Assembly (NCBI GenBank): GCA_038326725.1
Contig: JBBQKI010000006.1
Coordinates: 19,176-83,175 of the forward strand
Direction of reading: 5' to 3'
DNA: 64,000 nucleotides
Origin: JBBQKI01 sp038326725
Lineage (GTDB): Bacteria; Bacteroidota; Bacteroidia; Flavobacteriales; Flavobacteriaceae
Positions within the stretch are counted from its first letter, which is position 1, and every line of letters begins with the position of its first letter. The notes below the pieces were generated by a model. The model saw nothing but the letters and a program-made list of their open reading frames with translations. It was not told the origin of the DNA and ran no database searches. The position numbers were made by a program, and so were the translations under genes. Below, in pieces: positions 35,186 through 43,505 of the stretch.

Positions 35186-35868
35186 ACCGAAGCAATTGAA
35201 GGGGAAACAATTCTTCCGCTTTTCAATTTTAAAATATTCCGGGTTTTTGCTGCCAAATCCATGTCGTGGGTTACGATAATAAGGGTAGTGCCCAATTCAC
35301 TATTAAGATCAAAAAGGAGTTGAACTATTTTTTCCCCGGTTTCCGCATCCAGGTTTCCGGTTGGCTCATCGGCAAATAAAATTTCCGGCCGGTTGGAAAA
35401 GGCCCGAGCAACCGCCACCCGTTGTTGTTCCCCACCCGAAAGTTGGGAAGGGTAATGATGAACACGATCTGCAAGGCCCACTTTATCTAAGAGTTCAATT
35501 GCAGCTTTAATGGCGTTTTTATCGCCCTGCAATTCAAGTGGAACCGCGACATTTTCAAGGGCAGTTAGGGTTGGAAGCAATTGAAAATCCTGAAAAACAA
35601 AGCCCACTTTCCTATTCCGAAGCAATGCCCGTTCATCTTCGCTCAAACTACCAAGTTCGGTGCCACATAAAGTAATGGAGCCGGAACCCGGTTTATCCAA
35701 TCCGGCGCATAGCCCCAACAACGTGGTTTTGCCGCTTCCGGAAGGCCCTACAATAGCAAAGGTTTCCCCCGCTTCCACATCAAAACTTATGTCTTGAAGC
35801 ACGGCTAAATCTTTTGAACCGCTGGAATAGGTTTTCCCCAAGTTGCGAACGTTTAATATCTTTGGCAT
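35182..35868 (-). CDS. ABC transporter ATP-binding protein, YbbA/LolD family
   Basis: ATPase of 228 residues energising the FtsX-type permease encoded next to it. Walker A is GPSGSGKTTLLG (about 39-50), the signature is LSGGEQQRVAVARAF (about 142-156), and Walker B is EILFADEPTGNLD (about 163-175), followed by the H-loop VTHD. The Q-loop is VFQDFQLLP. All catalytic residues are intact. Subfamily assignment to the LolD/YbbA/MacB group rests on TGNLD and the FtsX partner. Its stop overlaps the permease start by 4 bp. Confidence 0.95.
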   Translation of the reverse strand: MPKILNVRNLGKTYSSGSKDLAVLQDISFDVEAGETFAIVGPSGSGKTTLLGLCAGLDKPGSGSITLCGTELGSLSEDERALLRNRKVGFVFQDFQLLPTLTALENVAVPLELQGDKNAIKAAIELLDKVGLADRVHHYPSQLSGGEQQRVAVARAFSNRPEILFADEPTGNLDAETGEKIVQLLFDLNSELGTTLIIVTHDMDLAAKTRNILKLKSGRIVSPSIASV

Positions 35869-35937
35869 CCTTTCTGCTTTTAATTTTTTCTGAAAAAAGC
35901 AAAATAAAGAAATGATTTTATTTTAATTCCCAACGTT

Positions 35938-36639
35938 ATGAAAAAGTTGTTGTTGATTTATCTTTTTATAAATTTTTTCCTCTTAATCTCCTGCGGCGAA
36001 AACACGACCAAGGAAAGAGAAAAAGCAGTTGATAATCTTGAATATATTGACAATACTGAAATCCAAGGGGAAACCGATACCACCACAAAATCCATTCTTT
36101 TCTTTGGCACCAGCCTCACTGCCGGTTTGGGATTGGAGCCAAGCGAAGCTTTTCCCGCATTAATTCAAATAAAATTGGATTCCCTTAATTTACCCTATGA
36201 GGCAATAAATGCCGGGTTGAGCGGTGAAACCACGGCTAGCGGAAAAAACAGGATAAGCTGGGTGCTGGAACAAGAGGTTGATGTCTTTGTTTTGGAACTT
36301 GGCGCCAATGATGGCTTAAGAGGAATTCCGGTGGAAGAAACCCGTAAAAACCTTCAAGAAATTATTGATGTAGTCCGGGGAAAAAATCCCGAAACCACAA
36401 TCATATTGGCCGGAATGCAAATGCCTCCCAACTTGGGACAAAAATATACTTCCGATTTTAAGAAGATGTTCCCGGAACTTGCTGAAAAAAACAACATCCC
36501 ATTAATTCCATTTTTATTGGAAGGTGTTGGAGCTGTTCCGAAATTAAACCAAAACGATGGCATTCACCCGACGGCAGAAGGTCAGGAAATATTGGCGGAA
36601 AATGTTTGGGAAGTGTTGAAAGATAAACTTGACGAATAA
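35938..36639 (+). CDS. tesA: SGNH/GDSL hydrolase, TesA-like arylesterase/thioesterase (lipoprotein)
   Basis: Lipid-modified esterase of 233 residues. The signal MKKLLLIYLFINFFLLISC ends in a lipobox Cys19. Block I is FFGTSLTAGLGL, with Ser59 as nucleophile and Thr in place of the usual Asp/Asn of GDS/GNS. Gly and Asn of the oxyanion hole follow (NAGLSGET, then ELGANDGL). The catalytic Asp and His are in DGIHPTAEG. Length and motif order match E. coli TesA, and the divergent ybbAP pair is the same neighbourhood as there. Substrate preference cannot be told. It should sit in the cell envelope. Confidence 0.88.
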   Translation: MKKLLLIYLFINFFLLISCGENTTKEREKAVDNLEYIDNTEIQGETDTTTKSILFFGTSLTAGLGLEPSEAFPALIQIKLDSLNLPYEAINAGLSGETTASGKNRISWVLEQEVDVFVLELGANDGLRGIPVEETRKNLQEIIDVVRGKNPETTIILAGMQMPPNLGQKYTSDFKKMFPELAEKNNIPLIPFLLEGVGAVPKLNQNDGIHPTAEGQEILAENVWEVLKDKLDE

Positions 36640-36642
36640 TTT

Positions 36643-37212
36643 TTATTTCAAATGCTGTAAAGCCGTTTTTTCCAACTCAGCATACCAATTTTCTCCAAAT
36701 TTTCGGATCAATGCAACTTTCACGAATTTATAAACGGGCACTTTTAACTCTTTCCCCAAAGTACAGGCATCGTTGCAAATAGGCCATTTGTGATAGTTGA
36801 CAGCAGAAAACTCGCTGTATTCCTGTACCCGAACTGGGTAAAGATGGCAGGATATGGGTTTCTGAAAACTAACAACCCCCGCATTGTAAGCATCTTCGAT
36901 CCCGCAACCTGCCGTGCCATTGGGTTTGAAGGTAACGTACGCACATTCGTTGCCGTCCACCAACGGAGTTTCAAGTTCATCAAAATCTGTTTTTATAAAA
37001 GTACCCTGCGCCTCGATGGCGGCAATTCCTTCCGGGCGAAGAAAGGGTTTTACTTTGGGGTATATTTCTTCAAGGATTTTTGTTTCCTCTTCAGTCACGG
37101 GAGCTCCCGCTTCACCCTCAATGCAACAGGCGCCTTTACAGGCGCTTAGGTTACACACGAAATCTTTTTCAATAACTTCCTCGGAAACTATCGTTTTGCC
37201 CAATTGAAACAT
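36643..37212 (-). CDS. DUF3109 family cysteine-rich protein
   Basis: Protein of 189 residues from a family common in Bacteroidota. The N-terminal FVCNLSACKGACCIEGEAGAPV (about 18-39) has the closely spaced cysteines of the YkgJ-like metal-binding fold. More Cys occur in NECAYV, GCGIEDAY, ISCHLYPVRV and CNDACTLG. The pattern suggests a bound metal or Fe-S cluster. No experimental function is known to me. It ends 3 bp from tesA on the opposite strand, so the two are convergent. Confidence 0.85.
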   Translation of the reverse strand: MFQLGKTIVSEEVIEKDFVCNLSACKGACCIEGEAGAPVTEEETKILEEIYPKVKPFLRPEGIAAIEAQGTFIKTDFDELETPLVDGNECAYVTFKPNGTAGCGIEDAYNAGVVSFQKPISCHLYPVRVQEYSEFSAVNYHKWPICNDACTLGKELKVPVYKFVKVALIRKFGENWYAELEKTALQHLK

Positions 37213-37321
37213 GGGGCAAAGATACTCCCTTTACTACAAAGAAAATCTGAATTTGTTTGATGTGAAACTCTGCATTTCCCTTATTTGAGTTAAATATTAA
37301 TTCCCCGAATATTTAAAAGAC

Positions 37322-37329
37322 TAATTTTG
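37322..37329 (+). promoter_or_regulatory. -7 box for marC
   Basis: TAATTTTG matches TAnnTTTG, 13 bp before the ATG. No correctly spaced TTG was found. Confidence 0.4.
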
Positions 37330-37342
37330 CCGACTGAAAAAA

Positions 37343-37930
37343 ATGAGCATGAACTTCAACGTTAAAGAAATTGGAACTGCAACTATGGTGCTTTTTGCTG
37401 TGGTTGACATTTTGGGGAGCCTCCCCATCATCATTAAATTACGGGCAAAGGCAGGCCATATTCATAGTGGAAAGGCATCAATCGTAGCCGCCGTAGTAAT
37501 GACTTTTTTCCTTTTTTTAGGGGAAAGTATTTTGAACCTCATCGGCATCAACGTAAACGAATTTGCCGTGGCCGGTTCCTTCATTTTGTTTTTTATCGCC
37601 ATGGAAATGATCCTCGGAATTACTTTATTCAAGGAGGGAGACAACAATCCGAGTTTAGCTTCTTATTTCCCACTGGCTTTCCCCTTGCTAGCCGGACCGG
37701 GAACCTTGACTACGCTTTTATCCCTGAAAGCAGAATTTGCTACAGAAAATATCATTGTTGCTATAATAGTAAACATCATAATCATTTACGCTGTGCTTAA
37801 ATCTTCGAACAAGCTCCAAAAAATAATCGGCAAGAACGGGATTGCCATTATTCAAAAAGTTTTTGGGGTAATATTATTGGCAATTGCAGTAAAATTATTT
37901 ACTTCCAATATTCAGGATTTATTCAACTAA
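37343..37930 (+). CDS. MarC family integral membrane protein (NAAT family)
   Basis: Membrane protein of 195 residues with six hydrophobic segments. The MarC signature appears as FAVVDILGSLPIII near the N-terminus and FPLAFPLLAGPGTLTTLLSL near 112-131. The family was once linked to multiple antibiotic resistance, but that role has not held up, and its transport substrate is uncertain. ATG 37343 is followed by a second ATG two codons later, and either may serve. A small membrane protein gene follows after 9 bp and is probably co-transcribed. Confidence 0.9.
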   Translation: MSMNFNVKEIGTATMVLFAVVDILGSLPIIIKLRAKAGHIHSGKASIVAAVVMTFFLFLGESILNLIGINVNEFAVAGSFILFFIAMEMILGITLFKEGDNNPSLASYFPLAFPLLAGPGTLTTLLSLKAEFATENIIVAIIVNIIIIYAVLKSSNKLQKIIGKNGIAIIQKVFGVILLAIAVKLFTSNIQDLFN

Positions 37931-37939
37931 ATTTGCGAG

Positions 37940-38140
37940 ATGAAGATTTTTATTTACATATTGATTGGCATTGGCGCTATACTAATTATCTACAATGCGA
38001 CAATGCTGGATACGGACAATCTTTTTGAAGGGAAAAGTGCCGTGGCGGCCATCAGCATTTTGGCTGGACTTTGCATGATTTTATTGTTGGTGATTTTGAA
38101 AATCTCCCAATCGATTTCCAAAAAGCATAAAGGAAAATAG
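37940..38140 (+). CDS. Small two-helix membrane protein, unknown
   Basis: Protein of 66 residues with hydrophobic segments at about 3-20 (IFIYILIGIGAILIIYNA) and 37-56 (VAAISILAGLCMILLLVILK), then a basic tail (SKKHKGK). It begins 9 bp after marC, suggesting one transcript. Its stop is 2 bp from the convergent S41 protease gene. No family is recognised. Confidence 0.75.
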   Translation: MKIFIYILIGIGAILIIYNATMLDTDNLFEGKSAVAAISILAGLCMILLLVILKISQSISKKHKGK

Positions 38141-38142
38141 AA

Positions 38143-39738
38143 TTATTTGGAACTTGTTTTCGCTTCCATTTCCAGTATTTTCAAAAGCATTGGATCATCT
38201 TGGTTAAGAATGAATTCATAAGCGTTATTACCGAACAATTGTTGGGCTATGTTCGCTTTTAGCGCTTTCTTTAAGGATTCGGTATAACTGGAAAGGTCTA
38301 TTTGTGCTTCATTAAGCCTTGCATATTCAATAAAATTTTCTGAAATTTTATTGCTTACCTTAAAATCCCTTACAAAATCCACGAACCCCAATCCTTCAAA
38401 AAGACTTCGGTTGTTTTCAAGATATTCGAAAATGAAATAATTCATAAAGCCGCTGCGCGAAATGTATTGAAGGGTTTCGTTCTCTACACTCGTATCCCTT
38501 GGCACAAAAATATCGGGAATGATGCCGCCACCGCCATAAACCACTTTTCCTTTGGGCGTTACAAACCGAAGGGAATCTGCCACTTTTATGCTATCGGCAT
38601 GCATCAATTCGCCGTTTTTGTAACGATTTTCGTATTCACTGAAATAGGCTTTATTACCTTGTCCATAAGGCTTTTGGATGGAACGTCCCGTGGGGGTGTA
38701 GTATCTTGCAATGGTCAATCGCACCGCACTGCCATCGCCCAAGGACATTTCGCGTTGTACCAAGCCTTTGCCAAAAGACCGTCTGCCCACAATAATACCT
38801 TTATCATTGTCCTGCAATGCGCCCGCAACAATTTCGCTCGCCGAAGCGGAATTTTCATTAATCAAAACATAAAGTTTTCCATCCTCAAAATCGCCGCGGC
38901 GGGTGGCGTAAGTTTTGTTTATATCGCCGCTTTTGTTTTTGGTGATCAAAACCAATTTATCGTCTTCCAAAAATTCATCGAGTATTCTTTCGGCAGTAGA
39001 AATATAGCCTCCGGGATTGTCCCGCAAATCCAAAATCAGTTTTGTTACGCCTTTGTCTTGCAAGCTTTCTAGGGCGGTTTCAAATTCCTTGTAAGTGGTT
39101 TCGGAAAAACGGTTCACTTTGATATAGCCCAAATCTGAGGTCATTTTATAGGAAGCATCAACGCTTACAAGCGGTACCACTTTTCTTTTTACATTGAAAT
39201 CGAGAATCTTGTTTTCATCTTTCCGATAAACTTTTAATGCTACTTTACTATTTATTTCTCCTTTTAAAAAATTGCTGATGGTGTCCTGTTGTACGTTTTC
39301 GCCAAAGAGTTTTTTCCCATCGGCATACAAAAGGCGGTCACCACCTTTTATACCGGCATTTTCCGCTGGGCCGCCTTCGATGGTTCGTATTACTGCAATA
39401 GTGTCGTTATAAACATAAAAATTTATACCGATGCCAATGAAATTGCCCCGCATATCGTCGGCATTCTGCTCATATTGACTTTTTGGGATGTAAACGGAAT
39501 GAGGGTCGAGGTTTTCCAAAATGCGGTTTACGGTAACGTCCACAATGCTATCGGTATTCACCAGGTCTACGTATTCATAATCGATGTAATCGATGAGCCG
39601 GTTCAGCTTATCCTTTTTGGAATTGGTGGCGAATATTTTTTCGGTAACGTCATTGAAATTCAATTTCGAACCGATAAAAACTCCAATTGCCATTGCAAGG
39701 CCCACCCAAAGGGGAAGGTATTTTTTATATTTTCCCAT
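38143..39738 (-). CDS. Carboxy-terminal processing protease (S41, PDZ)
   Basis: Periplasmic tail-specific protease of 531 residues, anchored by an N-terminal helix (about 8-26, YLPLWVGLAMAIGVFIGSKL). A PDZ domain at about 98-180 contains GIGINFYVYND and AGIKGGDRLLYADGKKL. The catalytic core carries SASAS at 297-301 and Lys324 in SFGKG, the Ser/Lys dyad of Tsp/CtpA. LDLRDNPGG precedes it. A C-terminal helical extension follows (380-531). Such proteases degrade or trim envelope proteins. It starts with a 1-bp overlap with the dCMP deaminase stop (TAATG), indicating translational coupling. Confidence 0.95.
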   Translation of the reverse strand: MGKYKKYLPLWVGLAMAIGVFIGSKLNFNDVTEKIFATNSKKDKLNRLIDYIDYEYVDLVNTDSIVDVTVNRILENLDPHSVYIPKSQYEQNADDMRGNFIGIGINFYVYNDTIAVIRTIEGGPAENAGIKGGDRLLYADGKKLFGENVQQDTISNFLKGEINSKVALKVYRKDENKILDFNVKRKVVPLVSVDASYKMTSDLGYIKVNRFSETTYKEFETALESLQDKGVTKLILDLRDNPGGYISTAERILDEFLEDDKLVLITKNKSGDINKTYATRRGDFEDGKLYVLINENSASASEIVAGALQDNDKGIIVGRRSFGKGLVQREMSLGDGSAVRLTIARYYTPTGRSIQKPYGQGNKAYFSEYENRYKNGELMHADSIKVADSLRFVTPKGKVVYGGGGIIPDIFVPRDTSVENETLQYISRSGFMNYFIFEYLENNRSLFEGLGFVDFVRDFKVSNKISENFIEYARLNEAQIDLSSYTESLKKALKANIAQQLFGNNAYEFILNQDDPMLLKILEMEAKTSSK

Positions 39739-40169
39739 TATGCTCCTAAATCCATGATATGTTTAATTTCAACTCCTGCCTTTTGTAAAAATTCCAATCC
39801 GGAATTGTCTTTATATTCAACGTAATAAACCAACCTTTTGATACCTGCCTGATGAATGAGCTTACTGCATTGCTGGCAGGGAGACATAGTAATGTACAAT
39901 GTTGCGCCATTACAGGCTTGGGTAGAAGAAGCAACTTTTAAGATCGCATTGGCTTCTGCATGCAACACATACCATTTCGTAAACCCTTCATCGTCTTCGC
40001 AAATATTTTCAAAACCTGTGGGAGTGCCATTATAGCCATCGCTGATTATCATTTTGTCTTTTACAATAAGTGCGCCAATCTGCCTCCGCTTGCAGTAGGA
40101 CAGCTTGCTCCATTCCTGAGCCATCCGGAGGTATGCAATATCGTACTGGGTTTGTTTTTTATTTGGCAT
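39738..40169 (-). CDS. dCMP deaminase
   Basis: Zinc deaminase of 143 residues that makes dUMP for thymidylate synthesis. HAEANAIL (His and catalytic Glu, about 73-80) and SPCQQCSKLI (about 99-108) give the active site. The N-terminal half has KRRQIGALIVKDKMIISDGYNGTP, where the NGTP stretch is typical of the ComEB/dCMP deaminase branch rather than TadA. It is encoded before the S41 protease with a 1-bp overlap, though their functions are unrelated. A repeat of GTTTCTG-type units lies 10 bp before the start codon. Confidence 0.93.
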   Translation of the reverse strand: MPNKKQTQYDIAYLRMAQEWSKLSYCKRRQIGALIVKDKMIISDGYNGTPTGFENICEDDEGFTKWYVLHAEANAILKVASSTQACNGATLYITMSPCQQCSKLIHQAGIKRLVYYVEYKDNSGLEFLQKAGVEIKHIMDLGA

Positions 40170-40179
40170 GGCGAAAAAA

Positions 40180-40199
40180 GTTTCTGGTTTTGGTTTCTG
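40180..40199 (+). repeat. Short imperfect heptamer repeat upstream of dCMP deaminase
   Basis: GTTTCTG, GTTTTG, GTTTCTG in succession (7, 6 and 7 bp), starting 10 bp from the dCMP deaminase ATG. It resembles the longer heptamer arrays elsewhere but is marginal by itself. Confidence 0.4.
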
Positions 40200-40282
40200 G
40201 CTAGTCCAAAAATAAGTCGCGAAATTAGGGCGAAGTTACGCGGTCATGAAAATGTTGCTGTTAAAAATTTACCAAAGAAACT

Positions 40283-40861
40283 TTAAAAAACCCAGTTATC
40301 CACAATCATCGGGATCACCATCCCAATGACAAGGGAAGAAATCACCAAGACCCAGTCCCTTTTGTTGAAACGGAAAACGGTTTGGAAAATAAAGGCCAAA
40401 ATAAGCACACAAATAACAACGATAATTTGGGCCGCTTCAATGCCGAGGGCGAATTCCAACAAGCGCAAAATACCGCCTCCAGTGTCCAATTGAGTAAAGA
40501 AGGAAGCAAAACCAAAGCCATGGATCAACCCGAAAAAAACGGTGACAATGTAAAAAAGGCCCAGTTTTTCCGCGCGTTTTTCCTTTCCGGCTGTGAATAG
40601 ATTAAACATAGCCGTTACCAAAATGGTAATTGGGATTAAGAACTCGATGACCGTGCCCGAAACATTTACCACGTTATAATAGGCCATCAAAAGGGAGAGC
40701 GTATGCCCCACGGTAAACAATGTAACCAGCAGGAACAGGCGTTTCCACGCGCCAAAAGTGTAGGCGGCGCAAAGGACTATCAAAAAAAGGATGTGGTCAT
40801 AAGCCTTCCAGTCGAGCACATGCTCCAGGCCCAGTTTAAAGTACAGCCAGAAATCCGTCAT
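40283..40861 (-). CDS. HupE/UreJ family membrane protein
   Basis: Integral membrane protein of 192 residues with about six or seven hydrophobic segments. The N-terminal half has the family pattern of a His-Asp containing helix (GLEHVLDWKAYDHILFLIVL) followed by FTVGHTLSLLMAYYNVV. A second conserved motif is GLIHGFGFASFF. The histidines suggest Ni or Co transport as in HupE, but no urease or hydrogenase genes are present in the window and many Bacteroidota carry this protein without them. Metal specificity is therefore open. It is a single gene. Confidence 0.88.
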   Translation of the reverse strand: MTDFWLYFKLGLEHVLDWKAYDHILFLIVLCAAYTFGAWKRLFLLVTLFTVGHTLSLLMAYYNVVNVSGTVIEFLIPITILVTAMFNLFTAGKEKRAEKLGLFYIVTVFFGLIHGFGFASFFTQLDTGGGILRLLEFALGIEAAQIIVVICVLILAFIFQTVFRFNKRDWVLVISSLVIGMVIPMIVDNWVF

Positions 40862-40948
40862 TGGGGGTTAGGTTTTTTCAGGGTTTGACCAAAGATAGCG
40901 ATTGTTGTTAAAAATCAATATATTTATATGGAATTCTAAAACCCAATT

Positions 40949-41443
40949 ATGAAAACACTGCTACTCTTTTTAATTTACACGTTTTCGTTTCAAGGTTTTG
41001 CACAAGATCCGGAATTATATCAAACTTGGTATTTGACCGACTACTATTTGGATTTGAAAGGGGAATTTGAGGTTTCGGACATTGATCCGCAAATAACTCC
41101 CATTTTAACCATTACGGAAAATTTGGGTGGAGGAGATCAAAAATTATATCTGTCAAATGAGATATTTTCAGGAATGAATTTTTCAAACAACCAACTTTCG
41201 GTTTCAGAAAATGAATTGTCAAATTTTAAAATATTCCCAAACCCGGTCACAGATATTATTATTGTTTCTTCGGAAAACAGTTCCCTCGAAAAACTCTCTG
41301 TTTATTCTGTTTCCGGAATGAAGGTGTTGGAGCAGATTGCCATTGAAAATTCCATCGATGTTTCGAGATTGCAAAACGGCATCTACTTTTTGGAGATAAC
41401 TTCCAGTGAAGTAAAAACAGTTCGGAAATTCATAAAAAAATAA
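40949..41443 (+). CDS. Small exported protein with T9SS sorting domain
   Basis: Protein of 164 residues: signal peptide (MKTLLLFLIYTFSFQGFAQ), a short N-terminal part of about 70 residues with no known fold (QTWYLTDYYLDLKGEFEVSD), then a complete type A T9SS sorting domain (FKIFPNPVTDIIIVSSE ... LSVYSVSGMKVLEQ ... QNGIYFLEITSSEVKTVRKFIKK). The passenger region is very small. The first part resembles the start of lipocalin-like sequences, but too weakly to call. It should be secreted by the type IX system. Its terminator overlaps the stop region. Confidence 0.85.
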   Translation: MKTLLLFLIYTFSFQGFAQDPELYQTWYLTDYYLDLKGEFEVSDIDPQITPILTITENLGGGDQKLYLSNEIFSGMNFSNNQLSVSENELSNFKIFPNPVTDIIIVSSENSSLEKLSVYSVSGMKVLEQIAIENSIDVSRLQNGIYFLEITSSEVKTVRKFIKK

Positions 41444-41471
41444 AGCCCCAACATTTCTGTCAGGGCTTTTT
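41442..41471. terminator. Bidirectional terminator between T9SS gene and tRNA-Leu
   Basis: AAAGCCC / GGGCTTT stem with a 14-nt loop, T-tract on the right and T-rich on the minus strand too. Confidence 0.7.
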
Positions 41472-41472
41472 G

Positions 41473-41554
41473 TACTCGAGGTGGGAATCGAACCCACACG
41501 TCCTAAAACACAGGATTTTGAATCCAGCGCGTCTACCAATTCCGCCACTCGAGC
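41473..41554 (-). tRNA. tRNA-Leu (anticodon CAA)
   Basis: Read on the minus strand, the 82-nt gene has a 7-bp acceptor stem GCTCGAG / CTCGAGT (first pair G-T) and a D-arm starting TGGCGGAATTGGTAGACGC. The anticodon stem-loop is CTGGA-TTCAAAA-TCCTG with CAA in positions 34-36. A long variable arm typical of class II tRNAs is followed by the T-arm GTGGG-TTCGATT-CCCAC. The discriminator is A, and CCA is not encoded. It reads UUG codons. Confidence 0.95.
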
Positions 41555-41636
41555 AAATGGGAGGCAAAAATAGACAAATAATCGGGAAATCCCTTTTTCC
41601 ATCTTTCATTTTTTTTAAAGCACCATTTAAATTTTT

Positions 41637-41644
41637 TACATTTG
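41637..41644 (+). promoter_or_regulatory. -7 box for prs
   Basis: TACATTTG matches TAnnTTTG, 30 bp before the prs ATG. No -33 TTG was found. Confidence 0.45.
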
Positions 41645-41674
41645 TAACCCACTATATTTTAAAAGTTCGTTCAA

Positions 41675-42616
41675 ATGCCAAACCAAACCCCGGAACCCAA
41701 GATTTTTGCCTGTAAACAAAGTGTTGTGCTTGCCACCGATATAGCCAAAGCCTTCGGAATGCCTTTGGGCAATGTGATTACTTCCTTTTACAGCGATGGC
41801 GAATTTCAACCTTCCTTTGAAGAATCGGTTCGCGGTAGCCGGGTTTTTATTATCGGTTCCACTTTTCCAAACAGTGATCATTTAATGGAAATGCTATTGA
41901 TGATAGATGCCGCAAAACGCGCTTCGGCTCGGCATATTACCGCTGTTTTGCCCTATTTTGGCTGGGCGCGGCAGGACAGAAAGGACAAACCCCGGGTACC
42001 CATTGCCGCAAAATTGGTGGCAAAAATGCTTGAGACCGCAGGCGCTACCCGGATTATTACAATGGACTTGCACGCCGACCAGATTCAAGGTTTTTTTGAG
42101 AAACCCGTGGACCACCTTTTTGCTTCAACTATTTTTCTTCCTTATTTGCGGAGCTTAAAACTTGATAATTTAACCATCGCATCACCGGATATGGGTGGTT
42201 CCAAAAGAGCCTATGCCTATTCTAAATATTTGGAAAGCGATGTGGTGATCTGTTACAAACAGCGCGAAAAAGCTAATGTAATTTCATATATGGAACTTAT
42301 TGGCGACGTGCAGGGCAAAAATGTAATTTTGGTTGATGATATGGTCGATACGGCCGGGACCCTTACCACCGCTGCGGATTTGATGATGGAACGCGGGGCT
42401 TTGAGCGTACGCGCCGTTTGTACACATGCCCTTCTTTCGGGCACTGCATACGAGCGGTTGGAAAAATCACAATTGCAGGAATTGATCGTAACTGATTCCA
42501 TTCCCCTAAAACAGCAAAGCAACAAAATAAAAGTACTTGGGTGTGCCACCCTTTTTGCGGAAGTAATGCTCAGTGTAAACGCAAACAAATCCATCAGTTC
42601 CAAATTTTTGATGTAA
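41675..42616 (+). CDS. prs: Ribose-phosphate pyrophosphokinase (PRPP synthetase)
   Basis: Enzyme of 313 residues making PRPP from ribose 5-phosphate and ATP, for nucleotide, His and Trp synthesis. The N-terminal half has FACKQSVVLATDIAKAFG, YSDGEFQPSFEESVRG and HITAVLPYFGWARQDRKDKP, followed by TMDLHADQIQGFF. The PRPP-binding loop is VILVDDMVDTAGTLTTAADLM (about 222-242). Length and motifs match class I bacterial enzymes. It begins the run prs-rplY-pth-ribF, although rplY has separate transcription signals. Confidence 0.97.
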   Translation: MPNQTPEPKIFACKQSVVLATDIAKAFGMPLGNVITSFYSDGEFQPSFEESVRGSRVFIIGSTFPNSDHLMEMLLMIDAAKRASARHITAVLPYFGWARQDRKDKPRVPIAAKLVAKMLETAGATRIITMDLHADQIQGFFEKPVDHLFASTIFLPYLRSLKLDNLTIASPDMGGSKRAYAYSKYLESDVVICYKQREKANVISYMELIGDVQGKNVILVDDMVDTAGTLTTAADLMMERGALSVRAVCTHALLSGTAYERLEKSQLQELIVTDSIPLKQQSNKIKVLGCATLFAEVMLSVNANKSISSKFLM

Positions 42617-42705
42617 AATCCCTCTCTACCGGGACCACAAATTGATGCTATTTAGCTTTAGGTCAAAAAATAAGGTAATTATATTTTCGGTTATAAAAAA
42701 AATTG

Positions 42706-42713
42706 CATCTTTG
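42706..42713 (+). promoter_or_regulatory. -7-like box for rplY
   Basis: CATCTTTG, one mismatch from TAnnTTTG, 87 bp before the rplY ATG. It would give a leader of about 80 nt. Confidence 0.4.
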
Positions 42714-42800
42714 CAGTCCTTAAAAAGCGGGCTGTTTTCAGTTGCTGGATGCAAAAAAAATAACCCAATAACTTAATAATAAATAACTTATTTAAAAAAA

Positions 42801-43427
42801 ATGAAATCAATTACAATTAAAGGATCTAAAAGAGAAAGCGTGGGCAAGGTTTCAACCAAAGCCTTACGTAATGCTGGACAGGTTCCTTGCGTAGTGTACG
42901 GAGGGGATGAGCCAATTAACTTTTCAGCAGATGAAGCCGCATTTAAAAGCTTGATTTACACCCCGGACGTGCACACAGTTGTAATAGCCTTGGGCGGCAC
43001 CAAGATTAACGCCATCCTTCAGGACATACAATTTCACCCGGTGAATGATAAAATTCGCCACATCGATTTTTACCAAATTTCCGATGACAAGGAAGTAACC
43101 ATGGAAATCCCTGTTCGTATTGTTGGGAATTCCCGTGGCGTTCGAAATGGTGGGGTTTTGCGGATTGTTACCCGAAAACTTCGCGTTAAAGCATTACCAG
43201 CAAACCTACCCGATTTTATTGAGGCGGACATTTCCGAAATGCGTATCGGGAACAAAAAGTACATCACCGAAGTTAAATTAGATAATTTCAAAATAATGCA
43301 CCCGGAAAATACCGTGATCTGTCAAGTTAGGACTTCGCGTACTGCGGTTGCCGATTTGCCCGAAGAAGAAGCCACCGAAGACGAAGCCGCTCCGGAAGCT
43401 ACTTCTGAAGCCCCGGCTGAAGCATAA
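42801..43427 (+). CDS. rplY: 50S ribosomal protein L25 (general stress protein Ctc type)
   Basis: 5S rRNA-binding ribosomal protein of 208 residues, the long CTC form. The N-terminal L25 domain is at about 1-90: MKSITIKGSKRESVGKVSTK, VPCVVYGG, and FHPVNDKIRHIDFYQI. The TL5-type C-terminal beta domain follows at about 95-185 (PVRIVGNSRGVRNGGVLR and VICQVRTSRTAV). An acidic alanine-rich tail from about 183 (EEEATEDEAAPEATSEAPAEA, split here by its repeats) ends the protein, as in other Bacteroidota. A terminator follows before pth, though pth is only 78 bp away. Confidence 0.95.
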   Translation: MKSITIKGSKRESVGKVSTKALRNAGQVPCVVYGGDEPINFSADEAAFKSLIYTPDVHTVVIALGGTKINAILQDIQFHPVNDKIRHIDFYQISDDKEVTMEIPVRIVGNSRGVRNGGVLRIVTRKLRVKALPANLPDFIEADISEMRIGNKKYITEVKLDNFKIMHPENTVICQVRTSRTAVADLPEEEATEDEAAPEATSEAPAEA

Positions 43428-43449
43428 ATTATCTCTTAAAGATAAATCC

Positions 43450-43480
43450 AAAGCATCCCATAATTTGGGGTGCTTTTTTT
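43450..43480 (+). terminator. Terminator after rplY
   Basis: AAAGCATCCCA / TGGGGTGCTTT stem with one G-T pair and seven T. It lies between rplY and pth. Confidence 0.8.
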
Positions 43481-43505
43481 ATTTTTACCAAATCGAAGAC
43501 AAAGT

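Noticed and set aside
36790..37207. Plus-strand open frames opposite DUF3109
   Set aside because: They mirror the cysteine-rich DUF3109 gene, whose own frame carries the family motifs.
41219..41602. Minus-strand open frame of 127 codons
   Set aside because: It crosses the tRNA-Leu gene and the T9SS sorting domain coding region, so it is a shadow frame.
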